Assembly: GCA_959018155.1 (NCBI GenBank)
Contig: CAUEKH010000068.1
Location: 1-9,675, forward strand
Length of the DNA: 9,675 bases
Direction: 5' to 3'
Source of the DNA: an uncultured Hungatella sp.
GTDB taxonomy: Bacteria; Bacillota; Clostridia; Lachnospirales; Lachnospiraceae
Part shown: one piece after another, positions 1 to 7,371 of the stretch
How positions within the stretch are numbered: position 1 is the stretch's first letter
Layout of the letters: every line of letters starts with the position of its first letter
Made by a program: the position numbers and the translations under genes
The notes under the pieces: model-generated
Told to the model about the DNA's origin: nothing
Databases searched by the model: none
What the model saw: only the letters and a program-made list of their open reading frames with translations

Positions 1-2
1 AA

Positions 3-143
3 GGCGATGAGGAACTGAAGCAAGTATATGAGAATACATTTGCCCTGGTCGATCAGGTGCAGATTATTACAGAAAATATGCCAGGATTTACGGAATGCGG
101 GATTGACGATGTAAGCTGGATAATAAACTATGATTATCAATAA
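3..143 (+). CDS. C-terminal end of an unrecognised protein (5' truncated)
   Basis: This frame is open from the window edge to a TAA at 141-143 and gives 46 residues; the other two forward frames stop within the first 18 bases. The peptide is acidic, with no membrane segment, and ends in aromatic residues (WIINYDYQ). I do not recognise a family from so short a tail. The gene faces carB tail to tail, and the strong hairpin at 249-305 would end both transcripts. The frame could be chance, but its position upstream of a terminator on the matching strand supports a real gene end. Confidence 0.6.
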   Translation, partial: GDEELKQVYENTFALVDQVQIITENMPGFTECGIDDVSWIINYDYQ

Positions 144-212
144 AATAAGAAATGGATAAGAGGCAAAATATTATCTGAAATACAAATAGATATCAGGCTG
201 ACAGAAACGATA

Positions 213-235
213 ACCTGCACGCTCCGCGCACAGGT
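213..235 (-). terminator. Small hairpin beyond the carB terminator
   Basis: Ten-base arms flank a three-base loop (TCC on the plus strand). Two positions are C.A mismatches if read from the plus strand but become tandem G.U pairs in a minus-strand RNA, so the structure favours the carB direction. A moderately T-rich stretch (TATCGTTTCTGTC) follows on that strand. It may be a backup terminator for carB read-through; the T-tract is interrupted, so this is tentative. Confidence 0.3.
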
Positions 236-248
236 CACCGTCTTCAAT

Positions 249-305
249 AAGAAAGGCAGCCGTACAATCACGTAATTCGATGTGATTGTGCGGCTGCCCT
301 TTTCT
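249..305. terminator. Bidirectional rho-independent terminator between two convergent genes
   Basis: GGCAGCCGTACAATCAC (255-271) pairs with GTGATTGTGCGGCTGCC (282-298) along 17 positions with one mismatch or wobble, around a 10-base loop. On the plus strand a T-rich run (CTTTTCTTTTTA) follows. On the minus strand the downstream sequence is TTTCTT. It therefore suits both the upstream plus-strand gene and carB, whose stop codon lies at 313-315. Confidence 0.9.
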
Positions 306-312
306 TTTTATC

Positions 313-3300
313 TTATGATTCCTTATCATGAATCTCACTATGCAGCGCCTGCAGAGAATGTACGTCTCCCTGTCCATGCTCCTTCACATAATGGATTCCG
401 CTTGCCGTAGCCTTGGCGGCCGCGATCGTCGTCATATATGGAATCTTTCCCTTGATAGCTGCTTTTCTCAAATAGCTGTCGTCGTGAACGCTGTCCTTGC
501 CAACTGGAGAGTTGACAATCAGCTGGATTTTTCCATTTGTAATCATATCCAGAACATTCGGGCGGCCTTCATACAGCTTGTTGACGCGCGTGGCCGGGAT
601 GCCTGCCTGGTGGATCAGTTCGTAGGTGTTGCCTGTGGCCACAATGTCGAATCCGTCCTCATGGAAGCTTCTTGCCACATCGACTACCTCAGCCTTGTCC
701 TTCCGGTTTACGGAAATGAGTACGGTGCCGGACAGCGGCAGCTTCGTCTGAGTGGCTTCCTGAGCCTTGTAGAACGCCTCGCCGTAGGAGTGGGAGAGTC
801 CCAGCACCTCGCCGGTGGAACGCATTTCCGGCCCGAGAATCGGGTCTACCTCCTGGAACATATTGAACGGGAAGACTGCTTCTTTAACGCCGTAATTCGG
901 AATCACCTGTTCCTTTAATTCCGGTACCGGTGATGGACGTCCTGTCAGTTCAGAGGTAATGATATCGGTAGCCAGCGGCACCATGCGGATGTTGCAGACC
1001 TTGGATACCAGCGGGACCGTACGGGAGGCACGTGGATTGGCTTCCAGCACATAAACTTTTCCGTTTTCAATGGCGTACTGCATATTCATCAGACCGACAA
1101 CATGCATTTCCTCCGCAATCTTGCGGGTGTATTCCTTGATGGTCGCCACATTTTCCGGAGAAATCTGTACGGAAGGAATGATGCAGGCGGAGTCACCGGA
1201 GTGGACGCCGGCCAGCTCAATGTGTTCCATAACCGCCGGAACAAATGCGTGGGTGCCGTCACTGATGGCGTCAGCCTCACATTCCGTTGCGTGATTTAAG
1301 AAACGGTCAATCAGAATCGGACGGTCGGGGGTTACACCGACAGCCGCCTTCATATACTCTGTCAAACTCTCATCATCGTAGACGACTTCCATTCCACGGC
1401 CGCCTAAAACGTAGGAAGGACGAACCATAACCGGATAGCCGATTCTTGTAGCGATAGCGAGCGCTTCTTCCACATTGACAGCCATTCCGGACTCCGGCAT
1501 CGGGATTTCCAGCTTCTCCATCATGGCGCGGAATAAGTCACGGTCCTCTGCCAAGTCAATGACGGATGGAGACGTTCCGAGAATCTTCACGCCGTTCTTC
1601 TCTAACTCAGCGGCAAGGTTTAACGGTGTCTGACCGCCAAACTGAGCAATTACGCCTGCCGGCTGCTCTTTCTTATAGATACTTAACACATCCTCGAGAG
1701 TCAGCGGTTCAAAATACAGCTTGTCGGAGGTATCGTAATCGGTGGAAACAGTCTCCGGATTACAGTTTACAATAATAGTCTCAAAGCCCAGCTTCTTAAG
1801 CGCAAGAGAAGCGTGGACGCAGCAGTAGTCAAATTCAATACCCTGGCCGATTCTGTTAGGGCCGCCGCCGAGAATCATGATCTTCGGTTTCTCCGTGCGA
1901 ACCGGATTCTTGTCAGTGGCGTTGTAGGTGGAATAGTAGTAAGCGCTGTCCTCGGTTCCGCTTACATGGATTCCTTCCCAGGCTTCCTCCACGCCTAAGC
2001 TGATGCGGTGGTTTCTGACCGTATCCTCCGGGATTTCCAGAATCTGGCTTAAATACTTATCAGAGAACCCATCCTTCTTTGCAGCAATAAGCAGTTCGTC
2101 AGATGGAAGCCCGCCCTTACAGGAAATGAGCGCCTCCTCTTCTTCAACCAGTTCCTTCATCTGTTCAATAAACCAGGCTTTTACCTTGGTGATTTCGTGA
2201 ATCTCTTCTACCGTAGCACCTTTGCGCAGCGCCTCATACATAATAAAATGGCGTTCGCTGGAGGGGGTAATCAGCATATGAAGCAGCTGTTCCTTCGTCA
2301 GAGTGTCGAAATTCTTCGCATGGCCCAGACCGTAGCGGCCTGTCTCCAGGCTGCGGATGGCCTTCTGGAATGCTTCTTTGTAAGTCTTGCCGATACTCAT
2401 AACCTCGCCAACTGCGCGCATCTGAGTTCCCAGCTTGTCCTCCACGCCTTTAAATTTCTCAAATGCCCAGCGGGCAAATTTGATCACTACATAGTCGCCG
2501 TCCGGTACGTATTTGTCCAGCGTTCCGTATTTTCCGCAGGGGATATCCTTTAAGGTCAGTCCTGTTGCCAGCATGGCGGAGACGAGGGCGATCGGGAAAC
2601 CGGTGGCTTTGGAAGCCAGTGCGGAGGAACGGGAGGTACGCGGGTTGATCTCGATTACGATAATTCTGTCGGAAACCGGGTCATGGGCAAACTGTACGTT
2701 GGTGCCGCCGATAACCTGAACAGATTCCACAATCCGGTAGGCCTGTTCCTGGAGGCGCTTCTGGCATTCCTCAGAGATGGTGAGCATCGGAGCGGAACAG
2801 AAGGAGTCGCCGGTGTGGACGCCTAACGGGTCAATATTTTCAATGAAGCAGACGGTAATCATGTTGCCTTCGCAGTCGCGGACGATCTCCAGTTCCAGCT
2901 CTTCCCAGCCGAGAATGGATTCCTCAACGAGAACCTGGCCTACGAGACTGGCCTGCAATCCTCTGGCGCAGACTGTCTTTAATTCTTCTCTGTTATAGAC
3001 GAGGCCGCCGCCGGCGCCGCCCATGGTGTAAGCCGGACGAAGAACGACAGGATAGCCCAGCTGGTCAGCAATTTTCAATGCCTCATCCACGCTGTAGGCC
3101 ACCTCGCTGCGCGCCATCTCGATTCCGAGCTCATTCATGGCCTTCTTGAATTCAATCCGGTCCTCGCCGCGCTCGATGGCGTCTACCTGCACACCGATCA
3201 CCTTGACATTGTATTTGTCCAGAACACCTGCCTTGTTAAGTTCTGAGCATAAATTCAATCCCGACTGGCCGCCAAGGTTGGGGAGTAAAGCATCCGGACG

Positions 3301-3543
3301 CTCTTTGGCAATGATCTGCTCTAAGCGTTCTACATTCAGCGGTTCGATGTAAGTGACATCCGCTGTCTCCGGGTCTGTCATGATTGTGGCGGGGTTGGAG
3401 TTGACCAGCACGATCTCGTAACCCAGTTTTCGGAGTGCTTTGCAGGCCTGGGTTCCGGAATAGTCAAACTCACACGCCTGACCTATGATGATAGGACCGG
3501 AACCGATGATTAATACTTTGTGGATATCTGTTCTCTGCGACAT
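313..3543 (-). CDS. carB: Carbamoyl-phosphate synthase large subunit
   Basis: The 1076-residue product is full length for CarB. It makes carbamoyl phosphate from bicarbonate, two ATP and ammonia delivered by the CarA glutaminase, feeding arginine and pyrimidine synthesis in the cytosol. Two homologous synthetase halves are visible, each with a start motif (GSGPIIIGQACEFDYSG near 14-30; GGGPNRIGQGIEFDY near 559-573) and an ATP-grasp metal-binding motif (EINPRTSR at 298-305; EANPRASR at 834-841). An MGS-like allosteric domain fills about 938-1076. Compared from memory with E. coli CarB at a constant offset of four, the nucleotide effector residues K954, T974, T977, K993 and N1015 are kept (K950, T970, T973, K989, N1011), while T1017 is proline here. 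The start follows AAGGAGGA by 7 bases. No carA lies directly up- or downstream, so the gene appears monocistronic. Confidence 0.98.
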   Translation of the reverse strand: MSQRTDIHKVLIIGSGPIIIGQACEFDYSGTQACKALRKLGYEIVLVNSNPATIMTDPETADVTYIEPLNVERLEQIIAKERPDALLPNLGGQSGLNLCSELNKAGVLDKYNVKVIGVQVDAIERGEDRIEFKKAMNELGIEMARSEVAYSVDEALKIADQLGYPVVLRPAYTMGGAGGGLVYNREELKTVCARGLQASLVGQVLVEESILGWEELELEIVRDCEGNMITVCFIENIDPLGVHTGDSFCSAPMLTISEECQKRLQEQAYRIVESVQVIGGTNVQFAHDPVSDRIIVIEINPRTSRSSALASKATGFPIALVSAMLATGLTLKDIPCGKYGTLDKYVPDGDYVVIKFARWAFEKFKGVEDKLGTQMRAVGEVMSIGKTYKEAFQKAIRSLETGRYGLGHAKNFDTLTKEQLLHMLITPSSERHFIMYEALRKGATVEEIHEITKVKAWFIEQMKELVEEEEALISCKGGLPSDELLIAAKKDGFSDKYLSQILEIPEDTVRNHRISLGVEEAWEGIHVSGTEDSAYYYSTYNATDKNPVRTEKPKIMILGGGPNRIGQGIEFDYCCVHASLALKKLGFETIIVNCNPETVSTDYDTSDKLYFEPLTLEDVLSIYKKEQPAGVIAQFGGQTPLNLAAELEKNGVKILGTSPSVIDLAEDRDLFRAMMEKLEIPMPESGMAVNVEEALAIATRIGYPVMVRPSYVLGGRGMEVVYDDESLTEYMKAAVGVTPDRPILIDRFLNHATECEADAISDGTHAFVPAVMEHIELAGVHSGDSACIIPSVQISPENVATIKEYTRKIAEEMHVVGLMNMQYAIENGKVYVLEANPRASRTVPLVSKVCNIRMVPLATDIITSELTGRPSPVPELKEQVIPNYGVKEAVFPFNMFQEVDPILGPEMRSTGEVLGLSHSYGEAFYKAQEATQTKLPLSGTVLISVNRKDKAEVVDVARSFHEDGFDIVATGNTYELIHQAGIPATRVNKLYEGRPNVLDMITNGKIQLIVNSPVGKDSVHDDSYLRKAAIKGKIPYMTTIAAAKATASGIHYVKEHGQGDVHSLQALHSEIHDKES

Positions 3544-3550
3544 GAAAATG

Positions 3551-3585
3551 TCCTCCTTAGTGTATTATTTATTTCAATCCTCCTT
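3551..3585 (-). promoter_or_regulatory. carB ribosome site plus an identical second Shine-Dalgarno copy
   Basis: AAGGAGGA at 3551-3558 (minus) is ideally spaced from the carB ATG. The same 8-mer occurs again at 3578-3585, 27 bases further upstream in the leader, followed at once by TTG AAA TAA. That TTG is too close to be a normal start, so the upstream copy has no obvious gene of its own. It could be a standby ribosome site or a remnant of leader regulation. Confidence 0.6.
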
Positions 3586-3629
3586 CTGTACAGGAACTGT
3601 TCAGAAGAAAACCGCGCATTCGCGTATTT

Positions 3630-3658
3630 AGTATACTATAAAACCGGGAAAGAATCGA
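3630..3658 (-). promoter_or_regulatory. Possible carB promoter
   Basis: On the minus strand TATACT (3635-3630) matches a -10 box well. The sequence 17 bases upstream, TCGATT (3658-3653), is only a half match to -35. An overlapping TATAGT lies at 3640-3635. Use of this site would give a leader of roughly 80 bases. I see no PyrR-type site or clear attenuator. Confidence 0.35.
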
Positions 3659-3849
3659 GTATTTCCCCTGATATCTGCAAAAAAAATTTCAGGTGTTTTT
3701 GAGCGTAACTTTAGAAAAATTAAACGAAAATCATGTAGAATCATGTCATAATTATTGATTTTTGAAAATTAGACTACACAAAAATAAAATTCACTTAAAA
3801 AAATGAGATAATAGAAAATTGCTGATTTTTTATAAAACCGGTATAGCCG

Positions 3850-3897
3850 AAGGGCCTGGAACCGTATCTCGTTCGATCATACGGTTTCCAGGCCCTT
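3850..3897 (-). terminator. Long hairpin downstream of the rhamnosidase gene
   Basis: AAGGGCCTGGAACCGTA pairs with TACGGTTTCCAGGCCCTT, with a single bulged T, around a 13-base loop (3867-3879). It sits 39 bases past the GH78 stop codon, where a terminator is expected. The T-tract is poor on both strands (CTTCGGCTATACC on the minus strand, TTATTAATAA on the plus), so it may stabilise the 3' end as much as terminate. Confidence 0.65.
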
Positions 3898-3935
3898 ATT
3901 AATAAGAAGGCAGACTTTTATATTTCAACAGAGCG

Positions 3936-6110
3936 TTATTTTATTTCGCTGTAAAAATAATAACTTCCCGCCTCCACAGTTACAGATTTTCCGTCAATTA
4001 CGATCTCGGCTTCCACCGGAGTCGTGATTTCGTAGCGCCACATATGCTCCTGTTTCTTCCATTCGGAAATAATTCTGCCGTGTCTCGTATCGAGGGAGGC
4101 GCGCAGCCAGTCGAGACGCCTATCCGGGATCGGGGCAATTCTGACCTTCTCATAACCAGGATGCTCCTCCTGAGAAGTGATTCCGGCCGCCACGGCGTAT
4201 ACCCAGTCAGCCACAGCGCCATAAGCGTAGTGGTTGTAGGAGTTCATATCCTTACTCCAGAAATCCCCATTTTCCATGATGCCATCCCAGTGTTCCCAGA
4301 TCGTGGTGGCGCCTTTCGTCACGGGGTACAGCCAGGAAGGATACTGTTCCCGCAGCAGCAGAGAGTAGGCCAGATCGGCATGGCCGTAATCGCTGAGCAC
4401 GTGAAGGAGATAAGGTGTGCCAACGAAACCGGTCTGAAGCTTTGTCCCGCAGTCGGTGACCATTTTTGCAAGCTGGTCCGCCGCTGCCTGACAGTCCTTA
4501 GCAAGGTGGAAATGAGCCGCCAGCACACATTCCGTCTGCGTCGTATAGACCGGGTAGGCCCTGCGGAAAGCGGCGACAATCTTATCGTATAACTTTTCAT
4601 ACTCTTCGACATTTTCTCCCAGCACTTTTCCGGCCTTAATGACAAGGGAAGTGGAGTAAGCGTAAAATGCCGACGCAATAAAATCTTCTCTTGTAGAGCC
4701 CTTGTAGCTTCCGGACGGCGCGTCGAGTCCAAGCCAGTCGCCATAATGCGTGCCGCCGGTCCATAAATACTCGTCATTTGTGTGAGATGTGATGTAACCA
4801 ACCCATTTTTTCATAGATTCAAACTGGGAAGAAAGAATCTTTGGGCTGCCGTAAGCCAGATAGACCGTCCATGGACAGATGGCTGCAGCGTCAGCCCATG
4901 CCGCGCTAGCCGGCTTTTTCTGCAGCAAATCGGGAATTACGTGGCCGACGTAGCCATCCTCCCCCTGATCCGCCGCCAAATCCGCCAGCCATTTGGCAAA
5001 GAATTTCTCCACATCATAATTCAGGCAGGCAGCGCGGACAAATACCTGCGCATCCCCGGTCCACCCCAGGCGCTCGTCTCTCTGCGGGCAGTCGGTCGGC
5101 ACATCGAGGAAATTGCCCTTCTGCCCCCAGATGATATTGTCAAAAAGGCGGTTGAGCAGCGGATTGGAGCAGCTTAAATATCCGGTTCTCTTCATATCAG
5201 AGTGGAGAACAACGGCTGTAAAGTTTTCCGGTTTTGCCGCACAGATACCGCCCGGAAATGCGTCAATTCTGATGTAACGGAACCCGAAAAAGGTCAGCTT
5301 CGGATGGTAACACTGAGGGCCGTCGCAGCAGATATAGCGGTACGCTGCCTTTGCGCTTCGGTAATTTTCCGTATAGAAATTCCCTTCTTTGTCCAGGACC
5401 TCGGCGTGGGAGAGGCGGAGTTCATCGCCTGCTTTTGCATTTACCCGGATTTCCACATAGCCGGTCACCTCCTGCCCGAAGTCAACGACCACCTCGCCCT
5501 CTGGCGTGGTGAAAATGCGCGCCGCCGCGATTCTCTCCTGTTCCCGTATCTCTTCGCCTTCCTGAGGAATCAGGGTATCGGAAGGACCGTCGAAAATCTC
5601 CGCGTTTTCCAGGTATTCGGACCGGAAGGTGGCATCGTAAGTTTCGCCGTCGTAAATTTCAGAAAAGCGGACCGCGCTTTCTGAAACCTTCCATGTTTCG
5701 TCGGAGGCGATGATTTCCGTGTGGCCATCCTCATACGTTATTTCCAGCTGAGCCAGAAGCCCCAGCGGTCTGGAGGCCAGGCCGTTCTGGTATTCCGATA
5801 TGGAGAAACCCGGCAGGGGGCTGTGATACCAGCCTTTTCCAACCGTGACGGCCAGATGGTTTTCTGTGCCTACCAGTTCTGTCACATCGTACTCCTGATA
5901 CTGTAACCTTTTATAATAGGCAGTCCAGCCCGGAGCCAGGACGAAACGGCCGACTCTGCGGTCGTTGATTTCTGCCTCATAGACCCCCATGGCTGTGAGA
6001 AAGAGTGTAGCCTTTGCGACAGCGCCTTTCAGTGAAAAATCTGTGGTAAATACCGGGGCTGCATCCCCGAAATCTGTGGCCGGTTTCATCCATTTTGCTT
6101 CCCAGTTCAT
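3936..6110 (-). CDS. Alpha-L-rhamnosidase, glycoside hydrolase family 78
   Basis: The 724-residue protein hydrolyses terminal alpha-L-rhamnose from oligosaccharides or glycosides by the inverting mechanism of GH78. The usual order is visible: an N-terminal beta domain (about 1-190, LAPGWTAYYKRLQYQEYDV at 58-76), a concanavalin-like domain (about 200-300), the (alpha/alpha)6 catalytic barrel (about 305-640) and a C-terminal beta domain (about 645-720). The family signature DCPQRDERLGWTGD at 340-353 carries the acidic cluster with the likely general acid E346; WEHWDG at 605-610 carries the likely general base E606. There is no signal peptide or membrane segment, so it should act in the cytosol on imported substrate. 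It is at the short end for GH78, many of which carry extra N-terminal modules. The start has AGGAGGT six bases upstream. The gene is divergent from an AraC-type regulator, its probable controller. The exact substrate cannot be read from sequence. Confidence 0.96.
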   Translation of the reverse strand: MNWEAKWMKPATDFGDAAPVFTTDFSLKGAVAKATLFLTAMGVYEAEINDRRVGRFVLAPGWTAYYKRLQYQEYDVTELVGTENHLAVTVGKGWYHSPLPGFSISEYQNGLASRPLGLLAQLEITYEDGHTEIIASDETWKVSESAVRFSEIYDGETYDATFRSEYLENAEIFDGPSDTLIPQEGEEIREQERIAAARIFTTPEGEVVVDFGQEVTGYVEIRVNAKAGDELRLSHAEVLDKEGNFYTENYRSAKAAYRYICCDGPQCYHPKLTFFGFRYIRIDAFPGGICAAKPENFTAVVLHSDMKRTGYLSCSNPLLNRLFDNIIWGQKGNFLDVPTDCPQRDERLGWTGDAQVFVRAACLNYDVEKFFAKWLADLAADQGEDGYVGHVIPDLLQKKPASAAWADAAAICPWTVYLAYGSPKILSSQFESMKKWVGYITSHTNDEYLWTGGTHYGDWLGLDAPSGSYKGSTREDFIASAFYAYSTSLVIKAGKVLGENVEEYEKLYDKIVAAFRRAYPVYTTQTECVLAAHFHLAKDCQAAADQLAKMVTDCGTKLQTGFVGTPYLLHVLSDYGHADLAYSLLLREQYPSWLYPVTKGATTIWEHWDGIMENGDFWSKDMNSYNHYAYGAVADWVYAVAAGITSQEEHPGYEKVRIAPIPDRRLDWLRASLDTRHGRIISEWKKQEHMWRYEITTPVEAEIVIDGKSVTVEAGSYYFYSEIK

Positions 6111-6119
6111 TATGATACC

Positions 6120-6173
6120 TCCTAGTATAGATGTTTCTCCTTTGATAGATACTTTTCCTTTGACAGATGCCTC
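6120..6173. repeat. Three tandem 18-bp imperfect repeats in the divergent control region
   Basis: Three consecutive 18-base units start with TCCT and have AGAT at the same place: TCCTAGTATAGATGTTTC (6120-6137), TCCTTTGATAGATACTTT (6138-6155) and TCCTTTGACAGATGCCTC (6156-6173). Units two and three agree at 14 of 18 positions and differ only by transitions; units one and two agree at about 11-12. The first unit overlaps the rhamnosidase Shine-Dalgarno. In the minus-strand leader each unit ends in AGGA. They may be regulator binding sites or a duplicated leader segment. Confidence 0.65.
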
Positions 6174-6202
6174 TTGACTTCTAGGTTACCAGATCATATC
6201 AT
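6174..6202 (+). promoter_or_regulatory. Promoter of the AraC-family regulator gene
   Basis: TTGACT (6174-6179) and TATCAT (6197-6202) are separated by exactly 17 bases, a good sigma-A promoter. Transcription would begin near 6209, leaving a leader of about 44 bases before the regulator start. The 18-bp repeats lie immediately upstream. Confidence 0.65.
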
Positions 6203-6221
6203 AAATAAAAAGACCTGTTAT
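6193..6221 (-). promoter_or_regulatory. Probable rhamnosidase promoter, overlapping the regulator promoter
   Basis: On the minus strand ATAACA (6221-6216), 17 bases, then TATGAT (6198-6193) make a plausible promoter with a sub-optimal -35, as expected for an activator-dependent gene. It overlaps the -10 of the opposite promoter, so the two would compete. The 18-bp repeats would then lie in the rhamnosidase 5' leader. Confidence 0.45.
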
Positions 6222-6252
6222 AGACTAAAAATGGGGGTGATTTTAACCTGAT

Positions 6253-7140
6253 ATGATGGATACATATACTGTAGAATTAAAGGGTGTGGTAACCGGGGCT
6301 GCCGATAAAATAGCGGTCATGCCATTCATGCAGGAGGACGTGAAAATGCACGACCATGACTTTTTCGAACTGGCCTATATCACCGGGGGAAGCGCGGTCC
6401 ACACCATCAACGATGTGACCGGGAAAGTGAAGGCCGGAGATTATTTTATCATTGATTACGGAAGCCGTCACAGTTATAAGGAGTGCAAAGATTTTACCCT
6501 GATTAACTGCCTGTTCCTTCCGGAAATCATTGACGATACCCTGGCAGACTGCCGATCCTTTGACGAACTCCTCCGGGTCTGCCTGATCCGCTATTATAAA
6601 TGGTATTATGGCCAGAAGCCGGCTAACCGTATTTTCCACGACGAGGACGGCAGTATCTTGCGGCTGATTACAGGGATGCAGGAGGAGTATAAGGAAAAAA
6701 GGGTTGGATACACGGAGATTTTCCGGTGCAGGCTGACAGAGATCCTGATTCTGACTATGAGAAAGATTGTCCATGAGAGCAGGAGGGACAGCCAGAAGAG
6801 GCAGCCCCAGAGTACCGCGGTGCTGGAGGCAATCCGGTATCTGGACGGGAATTACCGGGACCGGGCAGTGCTGAAACATTTTTGTCAGGAATACCATTAC
6901 AGCCTTACCTATATCAGCAGAAGGTTCCGACAGGAGACGGAGATGACGGTTCTGGAATACCTTCAGAAAGTGCGCGTGGAAAAAGGATGTGAACTTCTGG
7001 CCGGAAGCGATTTGCGGGTATCAGAGGTTGCCCGGGCTGTCGGGTATGAAGATGCGAAATTTTTTCATACGGTGTTTAAACGGATGTTGAAAATGAGTCC
7101 CGGGGAGTACAGGAAGATGGCGGTTAGTGGGAGAGGGTGA
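6253..7140 (+). CDS. AraC/XylS-family transcriptional regulator
   Basis: The 295-residue protein has the two-part design of sugar-responsive AraC regulators. An N-terminal cupin-like sensor covers about 15-100 (MHDHDFFELAYITGG at 32-46, then AGDYFIIDYGSRHSY). A C-terminal double helix-turn-helix DNA-binding domain covers about 188-290 and ends with the family signature region (VARAVGYEDAKFFHTVFKRM at 259-278, then SPGEYRK). The first recognition helix region reads YHYSLTYISRRFRQET. Ligand is probably a sugar related to the neighbouring rhamnosidase, which it likely activates; this is inference from divergent placement. An in-frame TAA at 6244-6246 rules out a start further upstream; ATG at 6253 or 6256 is the choice. 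The ribosome site GGGGGTGA (6233-6240) is weak and 12 bases away, suggesting low expression. Confidence 0.95.
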   Translation: MMDTYTVELKGVVTGAADKIAVMPFMQEDVKMHDHDFFELAYITGGSAVHTINDVTGKVKAGDYFIIDYGSRHSYKECKDFTLINCLFLPEIIDDTLADCRSFDELLRVCLIRYYKWYYGQKPANRIFHDEDGSILRLITGMQEEYKEKRVGYTEIFRCRLTEILILTMRKIVHESRRDSQKRQPQSTAVLEAIRYLDGNYRDRAVLKHFCQEYHYSLTYISRRFRQETEMTVLEYLQKVRVEKGCELLAGSDLRVSEVARAVGYEDAKFFHTVFKRMLKMSPGEYRKMAVSGRG

Positions 7141-7293
7141 AATGACAGAGATGATTTTGGTTGGTTCCTCATGAGGTTATGGGAAATTCCGTGTCAGCCG
7201 CCAGGGCCGGGGCCGGGACGCTTCCCACCGTTTCCGCTCATAATTTCGGCTGGGGCAGCTCTAAGGCCGGAGGAAAGCAAAATGACGGGTACC

Positions 7294-7341
7294 GGGAGCA
7301 TTCATCGGGAATTTCTGAAGAAATTCCCGATTCAGACTCCC
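7294..7341. repeat. Apical hairpin 1 of the palindromic element
   Basis: ATCGGGAATTTCT (7304-7316) is perfectly complementary to AGAAATTCCCGAT (7319-7331), with only GA between, at the centre of the element. Below it a 5-by-5 internal loop leads to a GGGAG/CTCCC helix (7294-7298 with 7337-7341). With a two-base gap the top pair must open, giving a small loop. Confidence 0.85.
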
Positions 7342-7342
7342 T

Positions 7343-7371
7343 GACCATCAGACTTTGTGAGTCAGATGGTC
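7343..7371. repeat. Apical hairpin 2 of the palindromic element
   Basis: GACCATCAGACT (7343-7354) pairs with AGTCAGATGGTC (7360-7371) at 11 of 12 positions (A.A mismatch at 7350/7364) around the loop TTGTG. It occurs only in the right half of the element; the left half has just TACC at the matching place. This makes the apex a three-way junction rather than a simple palindrome. Confidence 0.85.

Larger units (their letters stand above)
3544..3935. other. AT-rich intergenic region upstream of carB
   Basis: This gap holds the carB ribosome sites, the possible carB promoter and, at the far end, the long hairpin at 3850-3897. The middle (about 3660-3840) is very A/T rich and has no credible gene. 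TATAAAACCGG occurs twice as a direct repeat (3637-3647 and 3831-3841), and AATCATGT occurs twice close together near 3729-3746. Nothing here identifies a riboswitch, tRNA or small RNA. Confidence 0.7.

Noticed and set aside
171..377. 68-residue minus-strand frame at the carB 3' end
   Set aside because: It runs through the terminator hairpin and overlaps the carB end in another frame; no ribosome site.
2197..2553. 118-residue and other frames antisense to carB
   Set aside because: The carB protein is full length and conserved, so these are shadows of its codon bias.
144..3935. tRNA, rRNA or riboswitch in the gene-free gaps
   Set aside because: No cloverleaf, rRNA or known riboswitch core was seen in 144-312 or 3544-3935; the hairpins there are terminator-like.
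4044..4592. 182-residue and 160-residue frames antisense to the rhamnosidase
   Set aside because: They overlap conserved GH78 sequence and show no recognisable domain or ribosome site.
6160..6188. Perfect -35 TTGACA at 6160-6165 as the regulator promoter
   Set aside because: At 17 bases downstream the sequence is AGGTTA, a poor -10; the TTGACT/TATCAT pair 14 bases later is better.
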